64,000 bases of DNA from Sphingopyxis sp. H115 (GTDB taxonomy: Bacteria > Pseudomonadota > Alphaproteobacteria > Sphingomonadales > Sphingomonadaceae). The stretch is from contig NZ_LNSA01000020.1 of NCBI RefSeq assembly GCF_001468465.1, forward strand, positions 1 to 64,000, written 5' to 3'. How positions within the stretch are numbered: position 1 is the stretch's first letter; the number at the start of each line of letters is the position of its first letter. The notes beneath the pieces were generated by a model. The model was not told the DNA's origin, made no database searches, and saw only the letters and a list, made by a program, of their open reading frames with translations. A program made the translations under genes and the position numbers. This document shows positions 45,018-54,995 of this stretch, in pieces.

Positions 45018-47785
45018 CAGTCCTCGCGGCTTTCGGCGAGCAGCGCCGCCAGCCCGGCAAAGGGGCTGTGGGGTGAAGGGCCGCGCCGTGCGGGGCGCTC
45101 GCCGCGCGGCGGGGGCGGAGTGGCGGTCCGGGGCGGCTTGCTGCGTTTGCCCTGGTGCGCGCCCTTCGCCGCGCGCTCGGGCGCGCGCTTCGCATCGCCG
45201 TTCGCCGGCGTCGATCTTGCCTGTTCGGGGCGCCGGGGCTGTCCCTTCCGGCGTTGACGCTTTTCGGCCGCCTTGCGCAGCCCCGACCAGCGCCAGCGTT
45301 GCAGCGCGGGCTCGCCAACGGCGCGGAATCCGAAGCTGCCGAGCAGCGCCCGGCGGGTTTCTTCGTCGAGCCCGAGCGAGGTCGCGAGCGCCGGATCGAT
45401 CACGAAACCGGGCGGCGGCGCGCCGTGCGCTTCCTCGCTATGGTCGTCATGATGATGGTCGTCGCCGCCCGCCACCGGCGACGTTGGCGGCGCCGCGGCC
45501 TGCATGCGCGCCGCATGCGCCTGCCGCGCGAGTTTTTCCGCCATATCGATGCGCAGCCAGCCATTGGCGCAGCGGCGAAAGCCGGCGATGGCGAGGCCCG
45601 CTTGGCTGCCGTTCTTTTGCAGCACCGCGCCGTGCGGGGGCAGCGCGGGGACCGGCGTGCCTTGCTGCGCCGCGATCAGCGCGGCGCGCCAGCGCACCGC
45701 CTCGGGCTTCAGCAGCAGCGGGTGGAAAATGTCGAGCGACCCGATGGTGAAGCCAAGCTTGCGCAGCTGCGGCCGTTCCTCGGGCGTCAGCGCCCCAAGC
45801 TGGTCCTCGACTGCCGCGCGGGCGATCGTGCCGCTGGTATCTGTCAGCGCCGCGAGCAGCGCGCGTACGCGCGGCGGCGTGAAAAGGTCGCCCGCCGCTT
45901 CGCCCATCGCGGCAAGCGGCCCGGCGTGGCGCGCCAGCTGCGCCGCGACAAAGCGTTGCAACCGTTCGGAAATCGCCTGAACCTGCGCGGGTTCGAGGCG
46001 GCGGAGCGACGCGTCGATCTGGATCGCGGGCTGCACCAGCGTCGGCCCGCGCGTGAGAGTGGCGACGACGTGGCCGTGCCAGGCGAGCCGCGGCGCGGTT
46101 CCCGCTTCGGCGACGAGCGACAGCGCGCCGTCGTCGCCTTCGGCCAGCGCGGTCGCACGGCGCGCAAGTTCGGCGCGGAGATGCTTTTCGGCGGCGGCGA
46201 GCAGCAGCCGGTGGTCGCTCGCCTTGGCGAACGGATCGACCTTGAACTGAAAGCCCTTGAGCGTGCCGATCGGCTCGCCGTCGACGGCGACGGTGCCGTC
46301 GGCGCCGACCGCGACGGGCAGCGCGGCATGGCGCTGCCCGGCATCGCGCAACAGCAGCGCTAGGCGGCGGTCGACGAAGCGCTGCGCCAGCGCCGCGTGG
46401 AGCGCGTCGGACAGCCGCGATTCGAGCAGCTGCGCCTGCTCGGTCCATCCCGCCGCATCGGCGGTCCAGTCGCCGCGTTGCGCGATGAAGCAAAGCGTGC
46501 GGACGGCGGCGATGCGGCTCGCAAGCTGGTCGATGTCGCCCTCAACATCGTCGAGCCGCGCCAGGCGGCGCGCAAACCAGTCGGGATCGATCATCCCGTT
46601 GCCGTTCGTGCGCCACTGCCACAGCTTGAACACGGTGCGGCTGTGATGCTCCGCGCCCAGTTGTTCGAAATCGGGAAGACCGCAAACGTCCCACAGCCGC
46701 TGCACGGCGTCGAAATCGCCGCCGCGCGCGCGCACTTCCATGTCTCCCGCCAGATGCCGCAGCACCGCGATATCGACTGCCTCGGGCGCTGCGCGCAGCA
46801 TCGGCTGGTCCGGCGGCTGGGCAAGATCGGCGAGCAGCTGGTCGAGCGAGCCGAAGCGCGGGGTTGGGTTGCGCCAGAACAAGCTGGACAGCGGCGGGAA
46901 ATAATGGCCCTCGATCGCCGCGATTTCCTCGGGCGTGAAACCGCCCTGCGGCAGGCCGACGGTACCGAAATTGCCGTCCTGCTGGTGACGCCCGGCGCGG
47001 CCCGCGATCTGCGCCATTTCGGCAACCGTCAGGCGGCGGAGGCGCCGTCCGTCGAATTTCTGCAAGCTGGCGAAGGCGACATGCTGGACGTCGAGATTGA
47101 GCCCCATGCCAATCGCGTCGGTGGCAACGAGATAATCGACCTCGCCCGCCTCGAACATCGCGACCTGCGCGTTGCGCGTTTTGGGGCTGAGCGCCCCCAT
47201 CACCACCGCGGCGCCGCCCGAAAATCGGCGCAGCATTTCGGCGATCGCATAAACCTCCTCGGCCGAGAAGGCGACGATCGCCGATCGTTTGGGCAGGCGC
47301 GACAGCTTCGACGACCCGGCATAGCTCAGCGTCGAAAAGCGCGGGCGGGTGATGATTTCGGCGTCGGGAACCAGCCCCTTCACCAGGCCACGGATGCTCG
47401 CCGAACCGAGGATCATCGTCTCCTCACGTCCGCGCGCGCGCAGCAGGCGATCGGTAAAGACATGGCCGCGTTCGGGATCGGCGCCGAGCTGCGCCTCGTC
47501 GATCCCGACGAAGGCGACATCGCGCGTCACCGGCAGCGCTTCCATCGTGCCGAGCACGTAGCGCGCGTCGGGTGGCATGATCCGCTCTTCGCCGGTCACG
47601 AGCGCGACCTGCGCCGCGCCCTTGATCGCGACGACGCGGTCATAGACTTCGCGCGCAAGCAGGCGCAGCGGAAAGCCGATCATGCCGCTGGATCGGGCGG
47701 TCAGGCGCTCGACCGCCAAATGGGTTTTGCCGGTGTTGGTGGGGCCAAGGACAGCCTTGACCGGTTGGGAAGAGGGTGGTGTCAT
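45017..47785 (-). CDS. SUV3-like ATP-dependent RNA helicase
   Basis: Superfamily 2 helicase of 922 residues. Walker A is GPTNTGKTH (about 11-19), the DEAD-box-like Walker B is GIDEAQ, and the helicase C domain has TDAIGMGLNLDVQHVAF followed by MAQIAGRAGRH. This matches the mitochondrial Suv3/bacterial homologue family with its SUV3 C-terminal region. A His/Asp-rich patch (GGDDHHHDDHSEEAHG) near residue 800 may bind metal. The last ~90 residues are very basic and Pro-rich (RRKGQPRRPEQAR), fitting RNA binding. The ATG at 47785 begins right before the P-loop. Confidence 0.88.
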   Translation of the reverse strand: MTPPSSQPVKAVLGPTNTGKTHLAVERLTARSSGMIGFPLRLLAREVYDRVVAIKGAAQVALVTGEERIMPPDARYVLGTMEALPVTRDVAFVGIDEAQLGADPERGHVFTDRLLRARGREETMILGSASIRGLVKGLVPDAEIITRPRFSTLSYAGSSKLSRLPKRSAIVAFSAEEVYAIAEMLRRFSGGAAVVMGALSPKTRNAQVAMFEAGEVDYLVATDAIGMGLNLDVQHVAFASLQKFDGRRLRRLTVAEMAQIAGRAGRHQQDGNFGTVGLPQGGFTPEEIAAIEGHYFPPLSSLFWRNPTPRFGSLDQLLADLAQPPDQPMLRAAPEAVDIAVLRHLAGDMEVRARGGDFDAVQRLWDVCGLPDFEQLGAEHHSRTVFKLWQWRTNGNGMIDPDWFARRLARLDDVEGDIDQLASRIAAVRTLCFIAQRGDWTADAAGWTEQAQLLESRLSDALHAALAQRFVDRRLALLLRDAGQRHAALPVAVGADGTVAVDGEPIGTLKGFQFKVDPFAKASDHRLLLAAAEKHLRAELARRATALAEGDDGALSLVAEAGTAPRLAWHGHVVATLTRGPTLVQPAIQIDASLRRLEPAQVQAISERLQRFVAAQLARHAGPLAAMGEAAGDLFTPPRVRALLAALTDTSGTIARAAVEDQLGALTPEERPQLRKLGFTIGSLDIFHPLLLKPEAVRWRAALIAAQQGTPVPALPPHGAVLQKNGSQAGLAIAGFRRCANGWLRIDMAEKLARQAHAARMQAAAPPTSPVAGGDDHHHDDHSEEAHGAPPPGFVIDPALATSLGLDEETRRALLGSFGFRAVGEPALQRWRWSGLRKAAEKRQRRKGQPRRPEQARSTPANGDAKRAPERAAKGAHQGKRSKPPRTATPPPPRGERPARRGPSPHSPFAGLAALLAESRED

Positions 47786-47971
47786 TATCTTGCCCGCCAA
47801 GCTGGCATGAGCGCAGCCGCGGCGCAACAGCCGATCGTCGAACGGCAGGGGCGAGGCGGTTTTTTCGCTGGCGCTTGCATAATATCCCAACCCCGACACG
47901 ATTCGCCGCAACGCCTTTCGACGAACCCGCCATTAAATTGACTTTAACGACCTTTCTTTACACACAAACGC

Positions 47972-49603
47972 GTGAAAACATCATTCGGCGGCCGGGTTTA
48001 CGGGAGGCTTGCCGGGCGGGGGTTGCATTTGTTCCAGCGTCACGAACCCATCGCGGGCATGTCCGGCAATGCGGCTGCGCTCACGATGTCGCAAGCGATC
48101 TCGCTGCGGCGCGTCGATTCGGACGCCGAGCCGCGGCTCGGCTGGCGCGACCGGCTGGCCGGGCTCGACCTTGTTCCCGACCTCGGCGACAATATCGGTT
48201 CGGGCGAATGGTGGCGTGGCCTTGCAACATTAACCCTGCTGTGCGGAACAGCGATCGCCACCTTCCCGGGGATCAAGCCCTTCGCGGTCGGCGGGGCGCC
48301 GGCGCTCGACGCCGCCGATTTCAACGAAGCGCGTGCGCAGATGATCGTGCCGCTGGCGTTCGGCGGCGACACCGGGCGCCATATGGCGGCGACCGACGCG
48401 GTCCGTCCGCTGACCCAGACCCCCGAACGGCCGCAAATCGAATTGACCGCGACGCTGGGCCGCGGCGACAGTTTCGCGCGCCTGCTCGAACGGTCGGGCG
48501 TCGGCAGCAGCGAAGCCCAGGCATTGGCGAATCAGGTCTCGGGCGCGGTTCCGCTCGCCGATATCGCACCGGGGACGCGTATCGACCTGATCCTCGGCCG
48601 CCGCGCCGCGCGTACGATGCCGCGCCCGGTCGAGGCGCTGGCAATGCGCGCGCGCTTCGACCTTCGGATCGAGATGGAACGGCAGGGCGGGCAATTGGTG
48701 ATGCGGCGCATCCCGATTGCCGTCGATACGACGCCGCTGCGTATCCGCGGCCGGGTCGGCGACAGCCTGTACCGCTCGGCACGCGCCGCAGGCGCGCCCG
48801 CGCAAGCGATCCAGTCGTACCTGCGCGTTGTCGGCAAGCAGATCTCGGTTGGAAGCGACATCCGCGCGAGCGACGAATTCGACATCATCCTTGACTACCG
48901 CCGCGCCGAAACGGGCGAAAGCGAAACCGGCAAGCTGCTGTACGCGGGGCTGATCCGCAACGGGAAGCCGAAGCTCTCGATGCTCGAATGGACGGTCGAC
49001 GGCCGGACCCAATGGTTCGAGGCGTCAGGGGTCGGCGAACAGCGCGGCGGTATGGTGCGTCCGACGAACGGCCGCGTGACCTCGACCTTCGGGATGCGTC
49101 GCCATCCGATCCTCGGCTATCGGCGCATGCACAGCGGAATGGATTTCGGCGGCGGCTATGGCGCCCCGATTTACGCGGTGACCGATGGCGTGGTGACGAT
49201 CGCCGGTCGCCATGGCGGCTTTGGCAATTATGTGAAGCTTAACCATGGCGGCGGTCTCGGCACCGGCTATGGGCATATGAGCCGTATCGCGGTGCGTCCC
49301 GGCCAGCGCGTCACTCGCGGGCAGGTGATCGGCTATATCGGTTCGACGGGCCTCTCGACCGGTCCGCACCTCCACTATGAACTGTATCGCAACGGCCGCG
49401 CGGTCAATCCGGCGTCGGTGACCTTCGTCACGCGCGCGCTGCTCGAAGGTAAGGCGCTCGCCGATTTCCGCGCCCGCATTCGCGCGCTGACGTCGATCGC
49501 GCCCGGCGCCGCGCTGACCCCGATCGCGCCGAAGCAGGTCGAAGGACCAAAGCTCGGCAGCCTTGCCGACGTCGCATCGAAACGCGCCGAGGGTGGGATC
49601 TGA
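47972..49603 (+). CDS. M23-family (LytM) peptidoglycan endopeptidase
   Basis: Protein of 543 residues. An N-terminal cytoplasmic tail (1-~85) leads to one membrane segment (GLATLTLLCGTAIATFPGI). An OapA/LysM-like middle domain is near 150-330 (LGRGDSFARLLERSGV, GDSLYRSARAAGAPAQAI). The C-terminal M23 domain has HSGMDFGG and HLHYEL with the zinc-binding His/Asp/His set, all intact, so it should cut peptidoglycan cross-links in the periplasm. The start is a GTG without a clear ribosome site; later starts are possible. Confidence 0.88.
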   Translation: MKTSFGGRVYGRLAGRGLHLFQRHEPIAGMSGNAAALTMSQAISLRRVDSDAEPRLGWRDRLAGLDLVPDLGDNIGSGEWWRGLATLTLLCGTAIATFPGIKPFAVGGAPALDAADFNEARAQMIVPLAFGGDTGRHMAATDAVRPLTQTPERPQIELTATLGRGDSFARLLERSGVGSSEAQALANQVSGAVPLADIAPGTRIDLILGRRAARTMPRPVEALAMRARFDLRIEMERQGGQLVMRRIPIAVDTTPLRIRGRVGDSLYRSARAAGAPAQAIQSYLRVVGKQISVGSDIRASDEFDIILDYRRAETGESETGKLLYAGLIRNGKPKLSMLEWTVDGRTQWFEASGVGEQRGGMVRPTNGRVTSTFGMRRHPILGYRRMHSGMDFGGGYGAPIYAVTDGVVTIAGRHGGFGNYVKLNHGGGLGTGYGHMSRIAVRPGQRVTRGQVIGYIGSTGLSTGPHLHYELYRNGRAVNPASVTFVTRALLEGKALADFRARIRALTSIAPGAALTPIAPKQVEGPKLGSLADVASKRAEGGI

Positions 49604-49664
49604 TCGCGCTCAAGGTGCGGCAATATCCATTTGCCCGGCGGCGAAGCGCGGCTATGCACGCCGC

Positions 49665-50663
<999 letters not shown>

Positions 50664-50712
50664 CGGGGACCGCCGGGACCGGCCAATCGGCAACCGGAAA
50701 AGTGGGGATTTG

Positions 50713-52968
50713 ATGACAGGCACACCGCGCCGCTGGCTTTTCGTGCTGACCATATTGGTCGGCAGCTTCCTGCTCTTTCAGGTGCAGCCGATGGTGGCAC
50801 GGATGGTGTTGCCGCGGCTGGGCGGCGCGCCGGCGGTGTGGAACAGCGCGATGCTCGTCTATCAGGCGCTACTGCTCGGCGGCTATGCCTACGCGCACTG
50901 GCTTGGCCGCTTCGCGGTGCGCAAGCAGGCGATCATCCATCTGGCGCTGTTCCTTGTCGCGGCGCTGTGGCTTCCGATCGGGATCGCGCAGATCGCGCCG
51001 CCCGCGGCGGGGCAGGAGGCGCTGTGGGTGCCTTTGCTCTTGCTCGCATCGATTGGTCCCGTCTTCTTCGTCGTGTCGGCGCAGGCGCCGCTGATGCAGC
51101 GCTGGTTCGCCGCCGACAGCCGCGCTGGCGACCCCTATTATCTTTATGCCGCGTCGAATCTCGGCAGCTTTGCGGGGTTGATCAGCTACCCCGCCTTCGT
51201 CGAACCGACCTTGCCGCTAGCCGCGCAAAGCTGGGGCTGGACGGCGGGCTATGCGCTGCTCGTGCTGCTCGTCGCGGCTAGCGCGGCGGCGCGCTGGCAC
51301 GGTCCCGCCGAAGCTGCGGCCCATGGCGCCGACGCCGGCGACGAGCCGCGCCCGACCTGGCGGCGGCAGGTTCACTGGCTGCTGATCGCCGCGGTCCCGT
51401 CGGGGCTGATGCTGTCGACGACGACGCACCTCACGACCGACATCGTCGCGATGCCGCTGCTCTGGGTGCTGCCACTCGGCCTTTATCTCCTGAGTTTCGT
51501 GATCGCCTTTTCGACGATGGAGCGGCCGACGCAGATCATCACGCTGATCGCGCCGGTGGTCCTGCTCGCGGTCGGCGGGCTGGGGCTGCTTAGCTCGGGC
51601 GGCGGATCGATGATAATCGCGCTCGCCAGCCTCGCGATGCTGTTCGTGATCGCGACCGCGCTGCACGGATATCTCTATCATCTTCGCCCCGCGGCGCAGC
51701 ATCTGACGCTCTTCTATCTCATCATGTCGGCGGGCGGCGTGCTCGGCGGGCTGTTTGCCGCGCTGGTCGCGCCGCTGCTGTTCGACTGGGTGTACGAACA
51801 TCCGATCCTGATCCTTGCGGCAGCGGCGTTGCTACCGCTGCCCGCGCTGTTCCCGTGGAACAGATGGTTGAAGCTCGAACCGCGAACGGTCCGGCTCGTC
51901 CTCCTGCTCCTGATCGCCGTCGCGATGTTTGCGGCGCGGAGCATGATGGGCAATTGGACGGGACGGATCGACGGCGCGACCGCGGCGTGGGGGCTGACGA
52001 TCTTCGCGATCGGTATCCTCGTCATCGGCTGGCGCTGGGCGTTCGTGCCGGTGCTGGCGCTGCTGATGATCGGTGTCGGCGGCTGGGACACGATCCAGGA
52101 AAGCTTCACAGGATCGCGCGTGCGCAGCTATTTCGGGGTCTATACGGTCACCGACTATCCGGCATCGAACCAGCGGCGGCTAGCGCACGGGACGACGCTG
52201 CACGGCCTTCAGCGCACCGATGCCGCGCATCGCCGCGATCCCACCACCTATTACGGCCATGAATCGGGCGTGGGCCTGACCCTCGACAAGGCCGAAGCGC
52301 TGGCCGGGCCGAACGCATCGATCGGGATCGTCGGGCTGGGGGCGGGGACGCTCGCCTGCTATCGCAAACCCGGGCAGAAATGGACGATTTTCGAGATCGA
52401 TCCGGCGATGGTCGAAATCGCGCGCGACCCGGCGAAGTTCACCTTTCTGTCCGACTGCGCCGGCAACACCCCGATCGTCCTTGGCGACGCGCGGCTTCAG
52501 ATCGCGAAGCAACCGGCGGGGCGGTTCGACATCATCGTCATCGACGCCTTTTCGTCCGACGCGATCCCGCTTCACCTGCTCACCAAGGAAGCGATCGGCA
52601 TCTATCGGCGCGCGATGAAACCCGACGGCATCCTTCTCATTCATATCTCGAACCGTTTTTTCGGACTGGAACCGGTGTTGGCCGAAGAAGCGCGCGCGCG
52701 TGGCTGGACGGCGGCAATCCGCATGGACCCCGGCCCGGCCGACGATGAATTCGGCGACTTGGCGGGATCGAACTGGGTCGCGCTGACCGCGACGCCGCAA
52801 CGGATGCGACAATTGACCGGCGGCATCCGTCCGCGCACCGAGGCATCGGATGACGGCGCGTGGGTGCCGCTCGAATCGCGGTCAGATTTCGAACGCTGGA
52901 CCGACGATTACGCCTCGACGCTGCCGGTCTTGCTATGGGATCACATTATCGGGAAACGTGACGAATGA
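50713..52968 (+). CDS. Membrane protein fused to a spermidine-synthase-like methyltransferase domain
   Basis: Protein of 751 residues. The first ~440 form about 12 membrane helices (WLFVLTILVGSFLLFQVQPM at the start). The C-terminal ~280 residues are a Rossmann-type domain: IGIVGLGAGTLACY, FEIDPAMVEIAR, GDARLQIAKQP and FDIIVIDAFSSDAIPLHLL, matching the spermidine synthase fold. Such fusions occur widely and are not known to make polyamines; the gatekeeper Asp (DAFSSDA) is present. TGGGG lies six bases before the ATG. Its stop overlaps the next gene (ATGA). Confidence 0.85.
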   Translation: MTGTPRRWLFVLTILVGSFLLFQVQPMVARMVLPRLGGAPAVWNSAMLVYQALLLGGYAYAHWLGRFAVRKQAIIHLALFLVAALWLPIGIAQIAPPAAGQEALWVPLLLLASIGPVFFVVSAQAPLMQRWFAADSRAGDPYYLYAASNLGSFAGLISYPAFVEPTLPLAAQSWGWTAGYALLVLLVAASAAARWHGPAEAAAHGADAGDEPRPTWRRQVHWLLIAAVPSGLMLSTTTHLTTDIVAMPLLWVLPLGLYLLSFVIAFSTMERPTQIITLIAPVVLLAVGGLGLLSSGGGSMIIALASLAMLFVIATALHGYLYHLRPAAQHLTLFYLIMSAGGVLGGLFAALVAPLLFDWVYEHPILILAAAALLPLPALFPWNRWLKLEPRTVRLVLLLLIAVAMFAARSMMGNWTGRIDGATAAWGLTIFAIGILVIGWRWAFVPVLALLMIGVGGWDTIQESFTGSRVRSYFGVYTVTDYPASNQRRLAHGTTLHGLQRTDAAHRRDPTTYYGHESGVGLTLDKAEALAGPNASIGIVGLGAGTLACYRKPGQKWTIFEIDPAMVEIARDPAKFTFLSDCAGNTPIVLGDARLQIAKQPAGRFDIIVIDAFSSDAIPLHLLTKEAIGIYRRAMKPDGILLIHISNRFFGLEPVLAEEARARGWTAAIRMDPGPADDEFGDLAGSNWVALTATPQRMRQLTGGIRPRTEASDDGAWVPLESRSDFERWTDDYASTLPVLLWDHIIGKRDE

Positions 52969-53522
52969 CCTACACCGACGTCAGCATCATCAGCGTCAAT
53001 GGCAAGACGCCGCAGATCGACTCCAGCGCCTTCATCGCGCCCGGCTGCCGGATCATCGGCGATGTGCGCGTGGGCCCCGACGTCAGCATCTGGTATAATT
53101 GTGTGCTGCGCGCCGATGTCAGCCATATCGTCGTCGGTGCGCGGTCGAACATCCAGGACGGCAGCATCGTCCATTGCGACGGCCCGATGCCGCATCGGCC
53201 CGAGGGCTTTCCGACAATCATCGGAGAAGATGTGCTGATCGGCCATATGGCCATGGTCCACGGCTGCACGTTGGCCGACCGGGCCTTCGTGGGCCTCAAG
53301 GCAACGGTGATGAACGGCTGCCGGATCGGCAGCGATGCGATGCTCGCGGCGGGCGCGCTGCTGACCGAGAATAAGGAAATTCCGGACCGCGAACTCTGGG
53401 CGGGCGCGCCCGCGCGGCGAGTTCGCGAGATCGACGATGCCCAGGCCGCAGGGATGCAGATGGGCGTCGCGCATTATGTGCTGAACGGCCGCATGCACAA
53501 GGCGGCGATCGAGCAAGGCTAA
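52965..53522 (+). CDS. Gamma-carbonic-anhydrase family protein (left-handed beta-helix)
   Basis: Protein of 185 residues. Hexapeptide repeats run from about 20 to 140: IIGDVRVGPDVSIWYNCVLR, then NIQDGSIVHCDG and GEDVLIGHMAMVHGC. His residues in IVHCDG, IGHMAMVHG are at the metal positions of gamma-carbonic anhydrases, so a trimeric zinc or iron enzyme is plausible, although many relatives are inactive. It overlaps the upstream membrane fusion gene by four bases. Confidence 0.88.
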   Translation: MTYTDVSIISVNGKTPQIDSSAFIAPGCRIIGDVRVGPDVSIWYNCVLRADVSHIVVGARSNIQDGSIVHCDGPMPHRPEGFPTIIGEDVLIGHMAMVHGCTLADRAFVGLKATVMNGCRIGSDAMLAAGALLTENKEIPDRELWAGAPARRVREIDDAQAAGMQMGVAHYVLNGRMHKAAIEQG

Positions 53523-53530
53523 ACCTAAGC

Positions 53531-53612
53531 CCATTCGCATCGAGCGAAGTCGAGATGCCCTCGGCTTGGCGCTATGGCGAGGAGGCTTTCGACTTCGCTC
53601 GGCACGAACGGG
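53531..53612. repeat. Imperfect inverted repeat with CGAGCGAAGTCGA arms
   Basis: The left arm CATCGAGCGAAGTCGAGATG (from 53539) and the right arm CTTTCGACTTCGCTCGGCAC (from 53585) are inverse copies sharing CGAGCGAAGTCGA. A fragment CTCGACACGAACGG at 18168 may be a remnant of a similar element. Confidence 0.6.
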
Positions 53613-53616
53613 AACG

Positions 53617-53652
53617 AAAAAGGGCGCCCCGGTTTCCCCAAGCGCCCCTTTT
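53617..53652. terminator. Bidirectional terminator-like hairpin
   Basis: AAAAAGGGCGC (from 53617) pairs with GCGCCC and TTTT (53642-53652) with one bulge. It lies between the convergent gamma-CA and PuuD-like genes. Confidence 0.65.
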
Positions 53653-53670
53653 GTTGTCGTGCTGACCGCC

Positions 53671-54243
53671 TTAGCTGAAGTTCACCATCGCATAGAGCAT
53701 CGGGATCGACAGCAGGGTGTTGGTCCGCGAAAAGATCATCGCGGTCCGGGCGGCTTTCGCCTTCGTCGCGTCGTCGGCCTCGACGATGCCCAGCGCCTTC
53801 TTCTGGTTGGGCCAGATCAGGAACCAGACGTTGAATGCCATGATCAGGCCGAGCCACATGCCGACGCCGATCAGCTTGTACGGGTCCTGAAGGCCGAGTG
53901 CGGGCGCCAGATATTTGGCGTGGCCGGCGATGGCGAGACCAAGAAGCACGGTGAGCAGCGCCGCCCAGCGGAACCAAAAAAGCGCGGCGGGCGCGATATG
54001 TTTAGACACGCCGGGTTTCAGTTCGGCCGGAATTTTCGGCATCGTAGGCATCTGAACGAAGTTGAAATAGTAAAGCAGCCCGATCCACAGCACGCCGAAG
54101 AAGGTATGCAGCCAGCGCATGATCGCATTGCCTGCGGCGATGCCGTCCTCGAAATTCTGGCCGTTCAGGCACAGCATCAGGACGATCGCCAGCACCAGCC
54201 CTGTGCCGAGTACCGCGTGCAGATTTCCGAAAAATTTGTCCAT
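53671..54243 (-). CDS. PuuD-like (urate oxidase N-terminal, DUF989) membrane protein
   Basis: Inner membrane protein of 190 residues with four hydrophobic helices: VLGTGLVLAIVLMLCLNG, MRWLHTFFGVLWIGLLYYFNF, RWAALLTVLLGLAIAGHA, and IGVGMWLGLIMAFNVWFLIW. HTFFGVLWIG and WPNQKKALG match the membrane domain of urate hydroxylase PuuD. It lacks the cytochrome c tail of the enzyme, and no purine genes are near, so urate oxidation is not supported; a haem-containing membrane protein is possible. Confidence 0.75.
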   Translation of the reverse strand: MDKFFGNLHAVLGTGLVLAIVLMLCLNGQNFEDGIAAGNAIMRWLHTFFGVLWIGLLYYFNFVQMPTMPKIPAELKPGVSKHIAPAALFWFRWAALLTVLLGLAIAGHAKYLAPALGLQDPYKLIGVGMWLGLIMAFNVWFLIWPNQKKALGIVEADDATKAKAARTAMIFSRTNTLLSIPMLYAMVNFS

Positions 54244-54323
54244 GGCAGTTCCCCCTGTTTATTGTGGCGCCGTGTGCGACCCGGTGCCGTGACGCAGCTA
54301 TGCCAGTCCAAGAAGGAAATGCA

Positions 54324-54995
54324 TCAATTTTTGTCGGTGACGGCTTCCTCGGGCACGGCGAGGCCGTTCTTCAGCATCACCGGCACCTGGCTCAGCGTGA
54401 AAAGGAAGGAGAGGGCGGTGACGCCCCAGACCTTGATCGTGAGCCACAGGTCGAAGCTCATCTGCTTCGACTGGATCAGCTCGTACATCACATGGTTGGC
54501 GATGCCGAGCGCGGCGAAGAAAATTCCCCAGTTGCGCGAGAGCAAAAGCCAGCCGCGCTCGGTCAGCCCTTCGAGCGCCGACTGGAGTAGATATTTGAGC
54601 ATCGGCCGCTTGAACCAGTAACCACCGAGAAGCAGCGCGGCGAAAGCGGCATAGATGATCGTCGGTTTCATTACGATGAAACGCTCGTCGTGGAACCAGA
54701 TCGTCAGCGCGCCGAAGCCGAGGACGAGGATGCTCGACATCCACAGCATCGGCGAAATCTTGCCGAGCTTCCATTTCGACACCGCCATTGCGATGATGAT
54801 CGCGACCATGAAGGCGACCGTGCCCTTGATCGCCGCGGTGGTCGCAGCGAAGGCGCCCTCGCCGCCCGACGAAAATTTATAGGCGAGAAAGAAGATCAGC
54901 AGCGGCCCGAAGTCGATCGCGAAGTTGAGCCAGCCATGCTTCGCCGGCGGCGGCGCGGGAACCGCTTCGGGGCCCGAGGGAAGCACGTCGCTCAT
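54324..54995 (-). CDS. yciB: YciB / intracellular septation protein A
   Basis: Inner membrane protein of 223 residues. After a Pro-rich N-terminus, five or six helices follow: FAIDFGPLLIFFLAY, FMVAIIIAMAVS, MSSILVLGFGALTIWF, TIIYAAFAALLLGGYWF and ALSFLFTLSQVPV. The NWGIFFAALGIANHVMYEL and WLTIKVWG segments are characteristic. YciB takes part in cell envelope synthesis and division. Its ATG overlaps the ftsY stop (ATGA). Confidence 0.92.
   Translation of the reverse strand: MSDVLPSGPEAVPAPPPAKHGWLNFAIDFGPLLIFFLAYKFSSGGEGAFAATTAAIKGTVAFMVAIIIAMAVSKWKLGKISPMLWMSSILVLGFGALTIWFHDERFIVMKPTIIYAAFAALLLGGYWFKRPMLKYLLQSALEGLTERGWLLLSRNWGIFFAALGIANHVMYELIQSKQMSFDLWLTIKVWGVTALSFLFTLSQVPVMLKNGLAVPEEAVTDKN

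Noticed and set aside
53671..54243. Functional urate oxidase assignment
   Set aside because: Only the membrane domain is present and no purine catabolism genes are adjacent.
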